In this document: positions 40,400 through 49,625 of the stretch, in pieces
Numbering within the stretch: the stretch's first letter is position 1
Layout of the letters: every line of letters begins with the position of its first letter
Origin: Streptococcus sanguinis SK355
Lineage (GTDB): Bacteria > Bacillota > Bacilli > Lactobacillales > Streptococcaceae
DNA length: 54,200 bases
Reading direction: 5' to 3'
NCBI RefSeq assembly: GCF_000212855.1
Contig: NZ_GL890993.1
Coordinates: forward strand, 1,809,353-1,863,552
Notes under the pieces: generated by a model
Told to the model about the DNA's origin: nothing
What the model saw: only the letters and a program-made list of their open reading frames with translations
Database searches by the model: none
Position numbers and translations under genes: made by a program

Positions 40400-41773
40400 A
40401 TGATTACCAGAGAATTTGATACAATCGCTGCGATTTCTACGCCTCTCGGCGAAGGGGCTATCGGCATTGTCAGACTAAGCGGGACTGACAGCTTTGCTAT
40501 TGCCCAAAAAATCTTCAAAGGGAAAAATCTGAGTGAAGTAGAAAGCCACACGCTCAACTACGGCCATATCGTTGACCCTCAAAATCAGGAAATTCTGGAC
40601 GAGGTCATGCTTGGTGCCATGCGCTCTCCCAAGACCTTCACGCGCGAGGATATCATTGAGATAAATACCCATGGTGGGATTGCGGTCACGAATGAAATCC
40701 TGCAGCTAGCTATCCGAGAGGGCGCTAGAATGGCTGAGCCTGGTGAGTTTACCAAGCGGGCCTTTCTCAATGGGCGCGTAGATTTGACTCAGGCTGAGGC
40801 TGTCATGGACATCATACGCGCCAAGACCGATAAAGCCATGAACAATGCTGTCAAGCAGCTGGATGGCTCCCTCTCCAACCTTATCAACAATACCCGTCAG
40901 GAAATTCTCAACACACTGGCTCAAGTCGAGGTCAACATCGACTATCCTGAATACGACGACGTGGAAGAGATGACGACCCAGCTGATGCGAGAAAAAACAG
41001 CTGAGTTCGAGACTCTGCTGAGCAATCTCCTCAATACTGCACGACGAGGTAAGATTTTACGTGAAGGCATTTCCACTGCTATCATCGGACGACCTAACGT
41101 TGGCAAATCAAGCCTCCTCAACAATCTCCTGCGAGAGGATAAGGCCATTGTGACTGATATTGAGGGGACAACTCGTGATGTGATCGAGGAGTATGTCAAT
41201 ATCAAGGGTGTACCGCTCAAGCTCATCGATACCGCAGGGATTCGAGAAACCGATGACCTTGTGGAGCAGATTGGAGTTGAGCGCTCTAAAAAAGCCCTGC
41301 AGGAAGCTGACTTGGTTCTCTTGGTTCTCAATGCCAGCGAGCAACTGACAGACCAAGACCGCCAGTTGCTGGAAATCAGCCAAGACAGCAACCGCATCGT
41401 CCTGCTTAACAAGACTGACCTTGAAGAAAAGATTGAGCTGGACCAGCTGCCAACTGATGTCATCAAGATTTCCGTCCTCCACAATCAAAATATCGATAAA
41501 ATTGAAGAACGCATCAATCATCTCATCTTTGAAAATGCTGGTATTGTCGAGCAAGACGCTACCTACTTATCCAACGCCCGTCACATTTCCTTGATTGAAA
41601 AAGCTCTGGAAAGTCTGCAAGCCGTCAACCAAGGCTTGGAAATGGGTATGCCGGTAGATCTACTCCAAGTCGATATGACTCGCACCTGGGAAATCCTTGG
41701 CGAAATCACCGGTGACGCCGCACCAGACGAACTCATCACCCAACTCTTCAGCCAATTCTGCTTAGGTAAATAG
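40400..41773 (+). CDS. mnmE: tRNA uridine-5-carboxymethylaminomethyl GTPase
   Basis: GTPase that works with MnmG to modify the wobble uridine of several tRNAs. It has 457 aa from the ATG at 40400 ([20 protein letters not shown]), with AAGGA upstream. There is an N-terminal folate-binding domain, then the GTPase motifs [22 protein letters not shown] and NKTD. The C-terminal FCLGK has the essential Cys. Confidence 0.96.
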   Translation: MITREFDTIAAISTPLGEGAIGIVRLSGTDSFAIAQKIFKGKNLSEVESHTLNYGHIVDPQNQEILDEVMLGAMRSPKTFTREDIIEINTHGGIAVTNEILQLAIREGARMAEPGEFTKRAFLNGRVDLTQAEAVMDIIRAKTDKAMNNAVKQLDGSLSNLINNTRQEILNTLAQVEVNIDYPEYDDVEEMTTQLMREKTAEFETLLSNLLNTARRGKILREGISTAIIGRPNVGKSSLLNNLLREDKAIVTDIEGTTRDVIEEYVNIKGVPLKLIDTAGIRETDDLVEQIGVERSKKALQEADLVLLVLNASEQLTDQDRQLLEISQDSNRIVLLNKTDLEEKIELDQLPTDVIKISVLHNQNIDKIEERINHLIFENAGIVEQDATYLSNARHISLIEKALESLQAVNQGLEMGMPVDLLQVDMTRTWEILGEITGDAAPDELITQLFSQFCLGK

Positions 41774-41781
41774 AGAAACAG

Positions 41782-41808
41782 GAGACCTAAAATTTAGGTC
41801 TCTTTTCG
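41782..41808 (+). terminator. mnmE terminator
   Basis: Perfect 10-bp stem GAGACCTAAA/TTTAGGTCTC with a 1-nt centre (effectively a longer loop) and TTTT. A second hairpin, CGAATG/CATTCG, follows at 41807-41823 before a T-rich run. Confidence 0.8.
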
Positions 41809-41868
41809 AATGCAGTACATTCGATTATTTTTAATAGCATTTCGTACATTATTCGTTCTCCACTTTGC

Positions 41869-41900
41869 TCTCCTCTAGAAAGCTAAATATAGGGAGCGAC
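41869..41900 (-). repeat. Fossil CRISPR repeat at the array end
   Basis: The last 10 nt, AGGGAGCGAC (41891-41900), equal the repeat end. The next 35 nt to the first good repeat are one spacer length. The rest of the unit has decayed. Confidence 0.6.
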
Positions 41901-41935
41901 CGGCGAGCTTTAACGACAGAGCGGTTTCAGTTGAT

Positions 41936-43878
41936 ATTTCAATCCACGCTCCCGCGAAGAGAGCGACGTTGCCAAAAGAACTTTTTTCAAATCCTGAATT
42001 TATTTCAATCCACGCTCCCGCGAAGGGAGCGACTTAAAGGTTTTATAATTAAGTTAGAAATTCGCAATTTCAATCCACGCTCCCGCGAAGGGAGCGACTT
42101 TAGATAGAATTGGCTATCCCATTCAATATATGATTTCAATCCACGCTCCCGCGAAGGGAGCGACTGAAATTCTTTGGGGCAACGGCATTGATAGAAAAAT
42201 TTCAATCCACGCTCCCGCGAAGGGAGCGACCCGTTCTTGTCTGTTGCTTGGGCTGTTCTGTTTAATTTCAATCCACGCTCCCGCGAAGGGAGCGACTTTT
42301 GACGATGAGTACGTTTATGTGGCTACTTCATTTCAATCCACGCTCCCGCGAAGGGAGCGACTTTACTAAAAGAGTACATGCTTTTGGAAGATATTATTTC
42401 AATCCACGCTCCCGCGAAGGGAGCGACTTTAGTAGTCATTCCTTTCTTTTGTTGCAAATTGATTTCAATCCACGCTCCCGCGAAGGGAGCGACATCAGTA
42501 GCGCTATTGCTGTATGGGAAGGCTTCAAATTTCAATCCACGCTCCCGCGAAGGGAGCGACGAGTTTTATATTAGGACAATTTACTTTAACTTCCATTTCA
42601 ATCCACGCTCCCGCGAAGGGAGCGACATCGTTTCGTTATCAATGTCTATAAGGCGCACTCTATTTCAATCCACGCTCCCGCGAAGGGAGCGACTTCACCC
42701 CTACCAATCCTCCGAGTCCGATATACTATTTCAATCCACGCTCCCGCGAAGGGAGCGACGTTCCAGGAGCTATATCTTACTCCGGGAACAGAGATTTCAA
42801 TCCACGCTCCCGCGAAGGGAGCGACTAAGACGTTTCCAGATTCAGTTCCTCTGGAATGTTATTTCAATCCACGCTCCCGCGAAGGGAGCGACATGGAAAT
42901 AGATATGATAATCATTTTATAAGATATATTTCAATCCACGCTCCCGCGAAGGGAGCGACGGGTAAAAACAAATACTAGTATATCTGTTATTGGATTTCAA
43001 TCCACGCTCCCGCGAAGGGAGCGACGTCAGGAATGATGGTATTCTGTCTCTTCCTGTTATTTCAATCCACGCTCCCGCGAAGGGAGCGACCTCGTACCAA
43101 ACAGACACAGCCTTTGAGTAATAATTTCAATCCACGCTCCCGCGAAGGGAGCGACAGAACTATGCAGGCCGACAGTATGTGACACTTGATTTCAATCCAC
43201 GCTCCCGCGAAGGGAGCGACACAATGTATCAGCTTTTATTTCAGATACAACGCAATTTCAATCCACGCTCCCGCGAAGGGAGCGACGTCAGGTGCGGTAG
43301 GCAAAAGGTAACCTACAAAATATTTCAATCCACGCTCCCGCGAAGGGAGCGACCGAATTACGCAGGCGAACAGTTAAAACAACTGTATATTTCAATCCAC
43401 GCTCCCGCGAAGGGAGCGACTGAACACAGAGTACAATTTCCTAGCTGCTAACGATTTCAATCCACGCTCCCGCGAAGGGAGCGACAGAAAGTCAGTCAAT
43501 TAATAGCCAACCAATCTTATTTCAATCCACGCTCCCGCGAAGGGAGCGACAATCCGCCCAAAAAGTTTATAAAAAAATATAAAAATTTCAATCCACGCTC
43601 CCGCGAAGGGAGCGACCTATGTTTCCTCATAGAACTCTCTATTTCTCCAAATTTCAATCCACGCTCCCGCGAAGGGAGCGACTTAAACCTAAGATTACAT
43701 TATCTATTTCTGTTAATTTCAATCCACGCTCCCGCGAAGGGAGCGACATAACCAATGGTTAAAGCCGTAAAGAATAGACTTATTTCAATCCACGCTCCCG
43801 CGAAGGGAGCGACTGAGCGTTTGCGTGGATATAAACAAGGATTTTAATTTCAATCCACGCTCCCGCGAAGGGAGCGAC
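41936..43878 (-). CRISPR. Type I-C CRISPR array, 30 repeats, 29 spacers
   Basis: 30 copies of a 32-nt repeat, on the plus strand beginning ATTTCAATCCACGC and ending GAAGGGAGCGAC. Spacers are 33-35 nt. In the crRNA sense (minus strand) the repeat has a 7-bp stem (CGCTCCC/GGGAGCG) with a 5-nt loop and ends TGGATTGAAAT, the usual I-C 5' handle. All repeats I read are the same except the one at 41936-41967, which has one changed base and is therefore the leader-distal end. Repeat starts include 42002, 42462, 42994, 43519 and 43847. Spacers at 43156-43188 and 43354-43388 look related. Confidence 0.99.
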
Positions 43879-44024
43879 AGCGCGTAGTTGCACTGTTTTA
43901 GGCAAAAATTATCTTTCAAGGAAAGAAAACTCTTCCCGACTTTTGAATTTTCACCTTGTTTTTATTTATTTTTCGCGCGAAAGCCCTACTTTTTTATGAG
44001 CAACCACTATTCGCACTAAGCAAT
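43879..44024 (-). promoter_or_regulatory. CRISPR leader
   Basis: A 146-bp AT-rich stretch between the newest repeat (43847-43878) and the cas2 stop. The array is read to the left, so its promoter should be here or upstream. I could not place a convincing -35/-10. A 12-bp palindrome, TTTCGCGCGAAA, lies at 43971-43982. Confidence 0.75.
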
Positions 44025-44318
44025 TTAAAGGAGTAATACACCTATATCAGGATCATAACTTGTATCACGTCCAATCGTTTCTAGACGATTTTGCCAGTTT
44101 TTTCCTAGCAAATAAAAACGAATACTGTCAGACTCAGTGTCAATAATACTCAAAAGCTTAGCCTTTATTTCTACAAATTCTGCAGGAGTTACTGAGCATT
44201 CAAAGACTGAATTCTGAACACGTTGACCGTAATCAACACATAATTTTGCCACATGACGCAATCTTTTCCTGCCTTGCGCAGTTTCAGTATTCACATCATA
44301 TGTTACTAATACCATCAT
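44025..44318 (-). CDS. cas2: CRISPR-associated Cas2
   Basis: Structural partner of Cas1 in the integrase that inserts new spacers. It has 97 aa with the ferredoxin-like start MVLVTYDVNTETAQGRKRLR, and VQNSVFECSV follows. It is the last cas gene, 10 nt after cas1 and directly before the leader and array. Confidence 0.96.
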   Translation of the reverse strand: MMVLVTYDVNTETAQGRKRLRHVAKLCVDYGQRVQNSVFECSVTPAEFVEIKAKLLSIIDTESDSIRFYLLGKNWQNRLETIGRDTSYDPDIGVLLL

Positions 44319-44328
44319 AAACTGCCTC

Positions 44329-45354
44329 CTATATTAAAAACGGCGGATAGGATTCCAATTCTCCACGGATTGTCTTGGCCAATAACTGTGCTTGGACATA
44401 GGGCAGTAACATCAATTTCACCTTTTCTTTAGTAAAAGGATGTTCTACTTCCTGATGTTTCCGCTTTTGCCAGGCTTCAATAAAGATTGTACGCCCTTTT
44501 TCAGTTAATATGATACTTCCATTTTCTTTAAAGTCAAAATGCTTTTTGTTTAACTGAGCTTTATTTATCAAAGAAAATACAAATCTATCAACTATATAAG
44601 CACGAAATTCTTCGACTAAATCCAATGCTAAGCTAGCGCGACCTGGCCTATCTGTATGAAAGAAGCCAACATAACTATCCAGCCCTACTGCTTCCAAAGC
44701 AGATTGGCACTCATATGTTAACAAACTATAGCCAAATGATAACAGAGCATTAACGCAATCTAACGGAGGCCGCCTGGTCCTCCCGTTAAACTGAAAAGTC
44801 TCCTTATCAGTTAATACTAAATCATTAAAAATACGAAAATATTGGTTTGCTGCCTGACCTTCAATTCCTAAAAGAGAATCCTTGTCTTCAGTTGCTTGAA
44901 CCTGTTCCAAGGCCCAAGTCAATTCCGTATTCACCTCTTCAAAGAGATGGCTATCGATCCGATCCCGATGGTCACGCTTGAAACGTAATAAATATTTCCT
45001 AGAATTTGAAATCTTAGCAAGAATAAAGTGTTTTGCATATTCTAGAGATTGTTCTTCATCCGCCAAACGATAATGCTGTCTCCTCAGCAAAACATTCCCA
45101 TTTGTTTGCCCAACAAATCGACCGCAAAAGCGCCCTTGTGGTGTATGGAAGGACAAATTTATCTGATTTTTGGCACATAGTTCAATCAAAGAAGGAGACG
45201 CCCCCAAATAAGAAAAACAAACAATGCCATCAATTATCCGATATGGAAAACGACTGACAACCTTACCTTCTTGCTTGATAACGATATTGTCTCTTTCACG
45301 CGTTAAATAAAAATTATCTTGAGTCAAATATAGAGTATTAAGTAGCTTTTTCAT
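44329..45354 (-). CDS. cas1: CRISPR-associated Cas1 (I-C)
   Basis: Integrase that joins new spacers at the leader end of the array. It has 341 aa. The metal-site residues are in LGIEGQAANQYF (Glu), GFFHTDRPGRASLALDLVEE (His and Asp) and nearby. The length is usual for subtype I-C. It overlaps cas4 by 4 nt (ATGA). Confidence 0.97.
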   Translation of the reverse strand: MKKLLNTLYLTQDNFYLTRERDNIVIKQEGKVVSRFPYRIIDGIVCFSYLGASPSLIELCAKNQINLSFHTPQGRFCGRFVGQTNGNVLLRRQHYRLADEEQSLEYAKHFILAKISNSRKYLLRFKRDHRDRIDSHLFEEVNTELTWALEQVQATEDKDSLLGIEGQAANQYFRIFNDLVLTDKETFQFNGRTRRPPLDCVNALLSFGYSLLTYECQSALEAVGLDSYVGFFHTDRPGRASLALDLVEEFRAYIVDRFVFSLINKAQLNKKHFDFKENGSIILTEKGRTIFIEAWQKRKHQEVEHPFTKEKVKLMLLPYVQAQLLAKTIRGELESYPPFLI

Positions 45355-46022
45355 AAGCTATCCTCACTTTTTAGTGCTTGGAAAATATAATTGTCAACAT
45401 TGCGTGCCTTTTTGCTCAGACGCGGCATGCAAATATCAACTAAGGAGCATAACTGACATTTTTTAAAATATTCAGCTTTCGGAATAAGCTTTTTATCATA
45501 ATATTGATGCATTCGGCAAGCCAGCTCAGCTACTTCTTTTCGTAAATCAGAAGTGATTTCTATTCGCTTCTTTTGATTTACACTATGATAGTAAAGATAA
45601 CCATACTCGATTTCGCATCCAAGAGTTTCTTCAAGACAAATCGTTTGAGCAACCAACTGAACAATATCACGAGTATCCCTTTTTGGTTTTCCACGCTTAT
45701 ATTCAATAATAACAGGGAGCCATTTGCCACGTTTCCCTTTTAACGAAACTCCTTTTTCATCCTTATGGAATTCAACTACATCCAATATTCCATAGAGACC
45801 AAGCTCTCTTGACGAGACATGCATAGCTCGCGAGGTAATGACATCCTTTCGTTTTTCCTTGATATATGGATTGTCTGCTTTTTGATGTAAAATCTGCCCA
45901 TGAGCTGTCGCTTCGTTTTCAACCCACTGCTGCTCAATATGAATCAAACTCCATTGGCGCTTGCAGAATTGGAAATGCTGAATTCCAGATAACATCAAAT
46001 AGTCACTTTCAACATAAACCAT
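45351..46022 (-). CDS. cas4: CRISPR-associated Cas4 (I-C)
   Basis: RecB-like nuclease that trims and selects prespacers with a correct PAM in adaptation. It has 223 aa. The iron-sulfur cysteines appear as the first Cys in FCKRQWSL and the C-terminal CQLCSLVDIC. The nuclease core has VVEFHKD and VIIEYKRGKPK. It is placed between cas7 and cas1, as usual in I-C. Confidence 0.96.
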   Translation of the reverse strand: MVYVESDYLMLSGIQHFQFCKRQWSLIHIEQQWVENEATAHGQILHQKADNPYIKEKRKDVITSRAMHVSSRELGLYGILDVVEFHKDEKGVSLKGKRGKWLPVIIEYKRGKPKRDTRDIVQLVAQTICLEETLGCEIEYGYLYYHSVNQKKRIEITSDLRKEVAELACRMHQYYDKKLIPKAEYFKKCQLCSLVDICMPRLSKKARNVDNYIFQALKSEDSL

Positions 46023-46023
46023 A

Positions 46024-46872
46024 TTACAGTCCTTCTAAGATATCAACTTTCAATCCTTTAGTTTCATATTCTGCCAATTTCTCTTGATTAAGATGGATAG
46101 CATAGTCTTCATAACTATCCTTATCCTGTTTTTCTTTGTCAAATTCAAACAAATCAAAAACACGAGCACTGGAAACATTTCCCAACTTATTAGAATGTGT
46201 AAACCAGAAGACTTCCCTTACTCGCATAGAACCTTCAGGACGAGCGGATGACGCATCGTTTTCAAACAGACTGATAAGTGCTTTCTTAATTACCTCAGCA
46301 TCTTCATCAGAAAATCCTGTTTTTTCAGCAAAATTCGGATTAATCGAACCTTTGATGAGATAGATACCATAATCAACAAAATGCTTAGTTCCCATGGTGT
46401 CTGACGAACGACCACTTTCATTTTTTGCTTCCATACCGTTGGTACTTCTAGTAATCTGTAGACTGGAAATCACAATTGGTTCCAAGGATTTAGCCATATT
46501 CAGAGAAACTGGACCACGAACACCGATTGACTTTTTTAAATAGGTAAATACTTGACCGAAAGAACGCACATCCAGCCATAATTGATTAGCTTTTTCTTCA
46601 ATTTCTGCATCTGAATCTTTTGAAGTGAATTGATTAGAAAAACGTTTTTCAAGCGAACGAAACTCGTCCTCAATGCGATCACCTGCCTGTACAAAAGTAG
46701 GACAACCAAAATCTTGCATACGATTTCTAATTTTACGTTTAATGGCCACATCTGAAATCAATCCATGACCCTTAGCATCTGTTCTTGGCATATTACCAGA
46801 TAAAGGATCGCCATTTGCATTTGCCTCACGTACCTCAATCGTCACCATAAAATCAATTTTGTGTTCCAACAT
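46024..46872 (-). CDS. cas7: Cas7 (Csd2), Cascade backbone
   Basis: RAMP protein that coats the crRNA in the I-C Cascade. It has 282 aa with the typical opening KIDFMVTIEVREANANGDPL and GNMPRTDAKGHGLISD, then SIGVRGPVSLN. It is separated from cas8c by 3 nt. Several copies per complex flip out every sixth guide base, a property that matters for the guide RNA described at 49626. Confidence 0.96.
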   Translation of the reverse strand: MLEHKIDFMVTIEVREANANGDPLSGNMPRTDAKGHGLISDVAIKRKIRNRMQDFGCPTFVQAGDRIEDEFRSLEKRFSNQFTSKDSDAEIEEKANQLWLDVRSFGQVFTYLKKSIGVRGPVSLNMAKSLEPIVISSLQITRSTNGMEAKNESGRSSDTMGTKHFVDYGIYLIKGSINPNFAEKTGFSDEDAEVIKKALISLFENDASSARPEGSMRVREVFWFTHSNKLGNVSSARVFDLFEFDKEKQDKDSYEDYAIHLNQEKLAEYETKGLKVDILEGL

Positions 46873-46875
46873 ATC

Positions 46876-48762
46876 TTATCCCTCGTTTTCTTTAGTTTGT
46901 TTAGTGTAGTAAAATTGTTTTTCAGCATAGTAGCCAAAGATAAATTTATAATCTAAAGGTTGTGTAAACTCTTTATTAGCATATAATGGGGTCAAAAGTT
47001 GAATAATTTCTTTTCTTTCTTTCTCCAATTTATGCCAAATACCAGTTCTATTCAATTTCAAAACTTGCTCATAGGGCTTAATTTTATTTTCTAAATGATT
47101 CATCATCTTGGCTGGTTGGCCAGTATAAGCATTCCAGTAACGCTCAGCATTCGTGATGCGTTCTTGGCTGCTGCCATCTAGAGCATAGCGCTGCGCCTCG
47201 AACAGCTCATAAATTGCAAGTAAGCGTCCAAATAGGTAAGAACGATCTGTTTCTTGATGGTCTAACATTGGTGTGAACTCCCTCCCATATTGTTTGTGTA
47301 AAATTGCTAAACTAACTTGTTGTACTTGATACCAGTTCTTAGAATACTTCTGTCTTTGTTTAATGTTATCTTCTAATTTTTTAACAATAGTATTTGGTAT
47401 TGTTCTTCCATCAATCAAAGCTGTTACTAATTGCTGATATTGTTCGCTCTTAAAACTGTCATTGTCTAATTCCAAATAACGTTCTCTGTCAACACCGTAG
47501 GCAACATTAATAATATCATTAAAAGTAGGCGTCCTTAATTTATAATTCCCAGATTTAGTTTTTGCCTCCCAAGAATAGTTTTCCTGCCAAGTTTCCATAT
47601 TTTTCAATAACTGGGAAACTTGAACCTGACGGAAATATTTTAAAGCGATACGACCATTGCTTGTTTTATTTAGTATTGCAACATAGTAGGTTGCATCATT
47701 GCCAAACAATTTTCGCCCCTTAAAAAACGAAGATCCTATTTTCTTGTTTTCTTCGTTCGGTTTAATGAAAACAAGACTATCTTTTTCATCTTCATCATCT
47801 TCAAATAAATCATTAAAGGCTGGCTTAACAATATCTAATTGGCTCTCATTCGCTAAATCATCACTAAACCAATTGATGAGATATTGTGACGATTCCAGCC
47901 AAGTACTACTATTCTTATTTTCCAGAAGATACTTAATCATTAAATGAATTTTTTCTGAAGTTTCATAGCCAACACTAAAAACATCTTCCCGCTCTTTAAA
48001 GCGGCCTTTGTAGGCCTCTCCTTTATTACTAACTGAAATAATTTTAGCATTCCCCATCAATCCTCGATGTTTATTAGTAATTTGCTCCATTCGTCCACTG
48101 ATATTACATGTTCCCAAATTATCTTGATTAGCTGTTATAAACGAAATAAACGATTGATGCAATGCCTCGTAGCTAGTTACTGATTCATCTTTAAAGCCAT
48201 GAAATTGTACAATTGAAAACTCTAAGAAATAAGCTGATAAATCAACAGTCTTGTTTTTTCCATCAGAGTCAGAATAGGTGATTTTCAATCCCTCCCTTTG
48301 GTAATGCTCGCCATATAAAGAGTAAAGAATATTACTTAGAAAATCTGTTTGGAGAATAAACTGCTGAATTTTCATCAAAAAATCCTTGACTTCACCTTCC
48401 TCACAATAAGTAATCCAACTAGCTAATTGTTTATGAAAATCATCATATTGTGATTGACTCAACTCTGGTACATAATAAGAAAACTTATCTACAAGCGGAT
48501 GTGGAGCTGGATTGCTTCCAGATCTTGCTACAGAATTTGAGGTCACAGGAAATATGATTGTTTGATTCTCAGCATCCATGATTTCTGCTTTATAAAGACT
48601 CCCATCCTGTTCTAATTTAACTGAAATAATATTTTTACCATTTGACTTCAAGCTAGTATGATAAAGTGGAAGCAAAACAGGATTGTCCCCATTTTGTTGA
48701 TCAACTAAGCCAATTTCTTCTGCTTTTTCATAAGCTTTTAAGAGAGAAGTAAAAAAATCCAT
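46876..48762 (-). CDS. cas8c: Cas8c (Csd1), Cascade large subunit
   Basis: PAM-sensing large subunit of the I-C effector. In this subtype an internal start in cas8 often also gives a small Cas11-like subunit. It has 628 aa, starting MDFFTSLLKAYEKAEEIGLV. C-terminal segments include FGRLLAIYE and NAERYWNAY. It overlaps cas5 by 1 nt. I did not pinpoint the internal Cas11c start. Confidence 0.95.
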   Translation of the reverse strand: MDFFTSLLKAYEKAEEIGLVDQQNGDNPVLLPLYHTSLKSNGKNIISVKLEQDGSLYKAEIMDAENQTIIFPVTSNSVARSGSNPAPHPLVDKFSYYVPELSQSQYDDFHKQLASWITYCEEGEVKDFLMKIQQFILQTDFLSNILYSLYGEHYQREGLKITYSDSDGKNKTVDLSAYFLEFSIVQFHGFKDESVTSYEALHQSFISFITANQDNLGTCNISGRMEQITNKHRGLMGNAKIISVSNKGEAYKGRFKEREDVFSVGYETSEKIHLMIKYLLENKNSSTWLESSQYLINWFSDDLANESQLDIVKPAFNDLFEDDEDEKDSLVFIKPNEENKKIGSSFFKGRKLFGNDATYYVAILNKTSNGRIALKYFRQVQVSQLLKNMETWQENYSWEAKTKSGNYKLRTPTFNDIINVAYGVDRERYLELDNDSFKSEQYQQLVTALIDGRTIPNTIVKKLEDNIKQRQKYSKNWYQVQQVSLAILHKQYGREFTPMLDHQETDRSYLFGRLLAIYELFEAQRYALDGSSQERITNAERYWNAYTGQPAKMMNHLENKIKPYEQVLKLNRTGIWHKLEKERKEIIQLLTPLYANKEFTQPLDYKFIFGYYAEKQFYYTKQTKENEG

Positions 48763-49490
48763 TAGCCTTCTCCTTTCTCCATAGCATCGTATTCCTTAAG
48801 TTCATCATCAACGGACTTAACTTGGCCAGGTGTCTTAAAGGTATAACTAGACAAAGTATTTACAATTTCACACTCAGGCTGAGGCTTAAACTTAATCACC
48901 CCATTATCCATAACTATTTTTGTGAAATAAGATTTTAATGGTGTCGTTTCGTCTTTGGGATAAGCAAAAGAATGGAACATGATGCCTAAATCAATAATAA
49001 CGCCATCGTAGTAAGAAGGGATGTTCTCATACTCTTCTTGACTAATCTCTTCGACTAAGCCAAAGCATTCCGTCGTACCAAGGAAAATATGTCGCCGACC
49101 ACCTTTCCGAATAGAACGTTCCATAATAGCCTCATGCTTTTTAGGTAGCCTATCTTGCATCAAATCTTCACGATTCTCATTCCAAATGAAATGGAATTTT
49201 ACTAAGTACTCTACATCACTCAAATAGGACACGTAGCTTAAATCTGCACTATAATCATGTAGCAAAGCACGAACGCCGTGTAGCTCTGTCTGAATTTGAT
49301 TGATGACTTTAACTTCAGTAACAACATTTGTGATAGTCGGCTTGTGATAAATACTATCAACTATGCCTTGCAGAGCTTGTCTAGTAGGAACTGAGTACGA
49401 TGATCTCTCGCTTCCACCTTTAGTTGCAGGATTCGTAAAAAGTGCTCGATCTCCACGCACTCTCGCATAGAAATTTCTTGATCTGTACAA
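48762..49490 (-). CDS. cas5c: Cas5c (Cas5d), crRNA-processing subunit
   Basis: In type I-C this Cas5 both caps the crRNA and cuts the precursor at the base of the repeat hairpin, replacing Cas6. It has 242 aa. ALFTNPATKGGSERSSYSVP and TRQALQGIVDSIY are the conserved N-terminal elements, and RRHIFLGTTECFGLVEEI follows. The start is a TTG at 49490, decided by GAAGGAGG 8 nt upstream. No ATG fits. First gene of the cas5-8-7-4-1-2 operon. Confidence 0.94.
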   Translation of the reverse strand: MYRSRNFYARVRGDRALFTNPATKGGSERSSYSVPTRQALQGIVDSIYHKPTITNVVTEVKVINQIQTELHGVRALLHDYSADLSYVSYLSDVEYLVKFHFIWNENREDLMQDRLPKKHEAIMERSIRKGGRRHIFLGTTECFGLVEEISQEEYENIPSYYDGVIIDLGIMFHSFAYPKDETTPLKSYFTKIVMDNGVIKFKPQPECEIVNTLSSYTFKTPGQVKSVDDELKEYDAMEKGEG

Positions 49491-49561
49491 GGTTAAAACC
49501 TCCTTCTGTGATTCTATAAACCTATCTTAGCACTTGAAACTTCAAAAGTCAATTATTTTCT

Positions 49562-49580
49562 TTCTATATTTAGTGTTTAT
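49562..49580 (+). promoter_or_regulatory. Putative Cascade target (PAM + protospacer) at the cas promoter
   Basis: TTC at 49562-49564 is followed by TATATTTAGTGTTTAT (49565-49580), which matches 15 of the first 16 spacer-like bases of the RNA at 49626-49730. It covers the transcription start and part of the -10 of the cas5 promoter. Confidence 0.7.
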
Positions 49581-49607
49581 AATATAGCTGTTGATTATAT
49601 GAGTCAA
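49579..49607 (-). promoter_or_regulatory. cas5-cas2 operon promoter
   Basis: Minus-strand TTGACT (49607-49602) and TATTAT (49584-49579) with 17-bp spacing. The start would be near 49572, giving a leader of about 80 nt to the cas5 TTG. It overlaps the divergent plus-strand promoter. Confidence 0.8.
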
Positions 49608-49619
49608 TTTTGATATAAT
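49591..49619 (+). promoter_or_regulatory. Promoter of the CreR-like RNA
   Basis: Plus-strand TTGATT (49591-49596) and TATAAT (49614-49619) with 17-bp spacing and TGA before the -10. It would start near 49626. Confidence 0.8.
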
Positions 49620-49625
49620 CTAGCC

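Noticed and set aside
41865..43451. Long open frames on both strands through the CRISPR array, with repeated NPRSREGS or SLPSRERGLK peptides
   Set aside because: They are translations of the repeats. No ribosome site or codon pattern supports a gene.
41968..43846. Self-targeting spacers matching this window
   Set aside because: I noticed no match by eye beyond short words. A proper search of each spacer is needed, so nothing is claimed.
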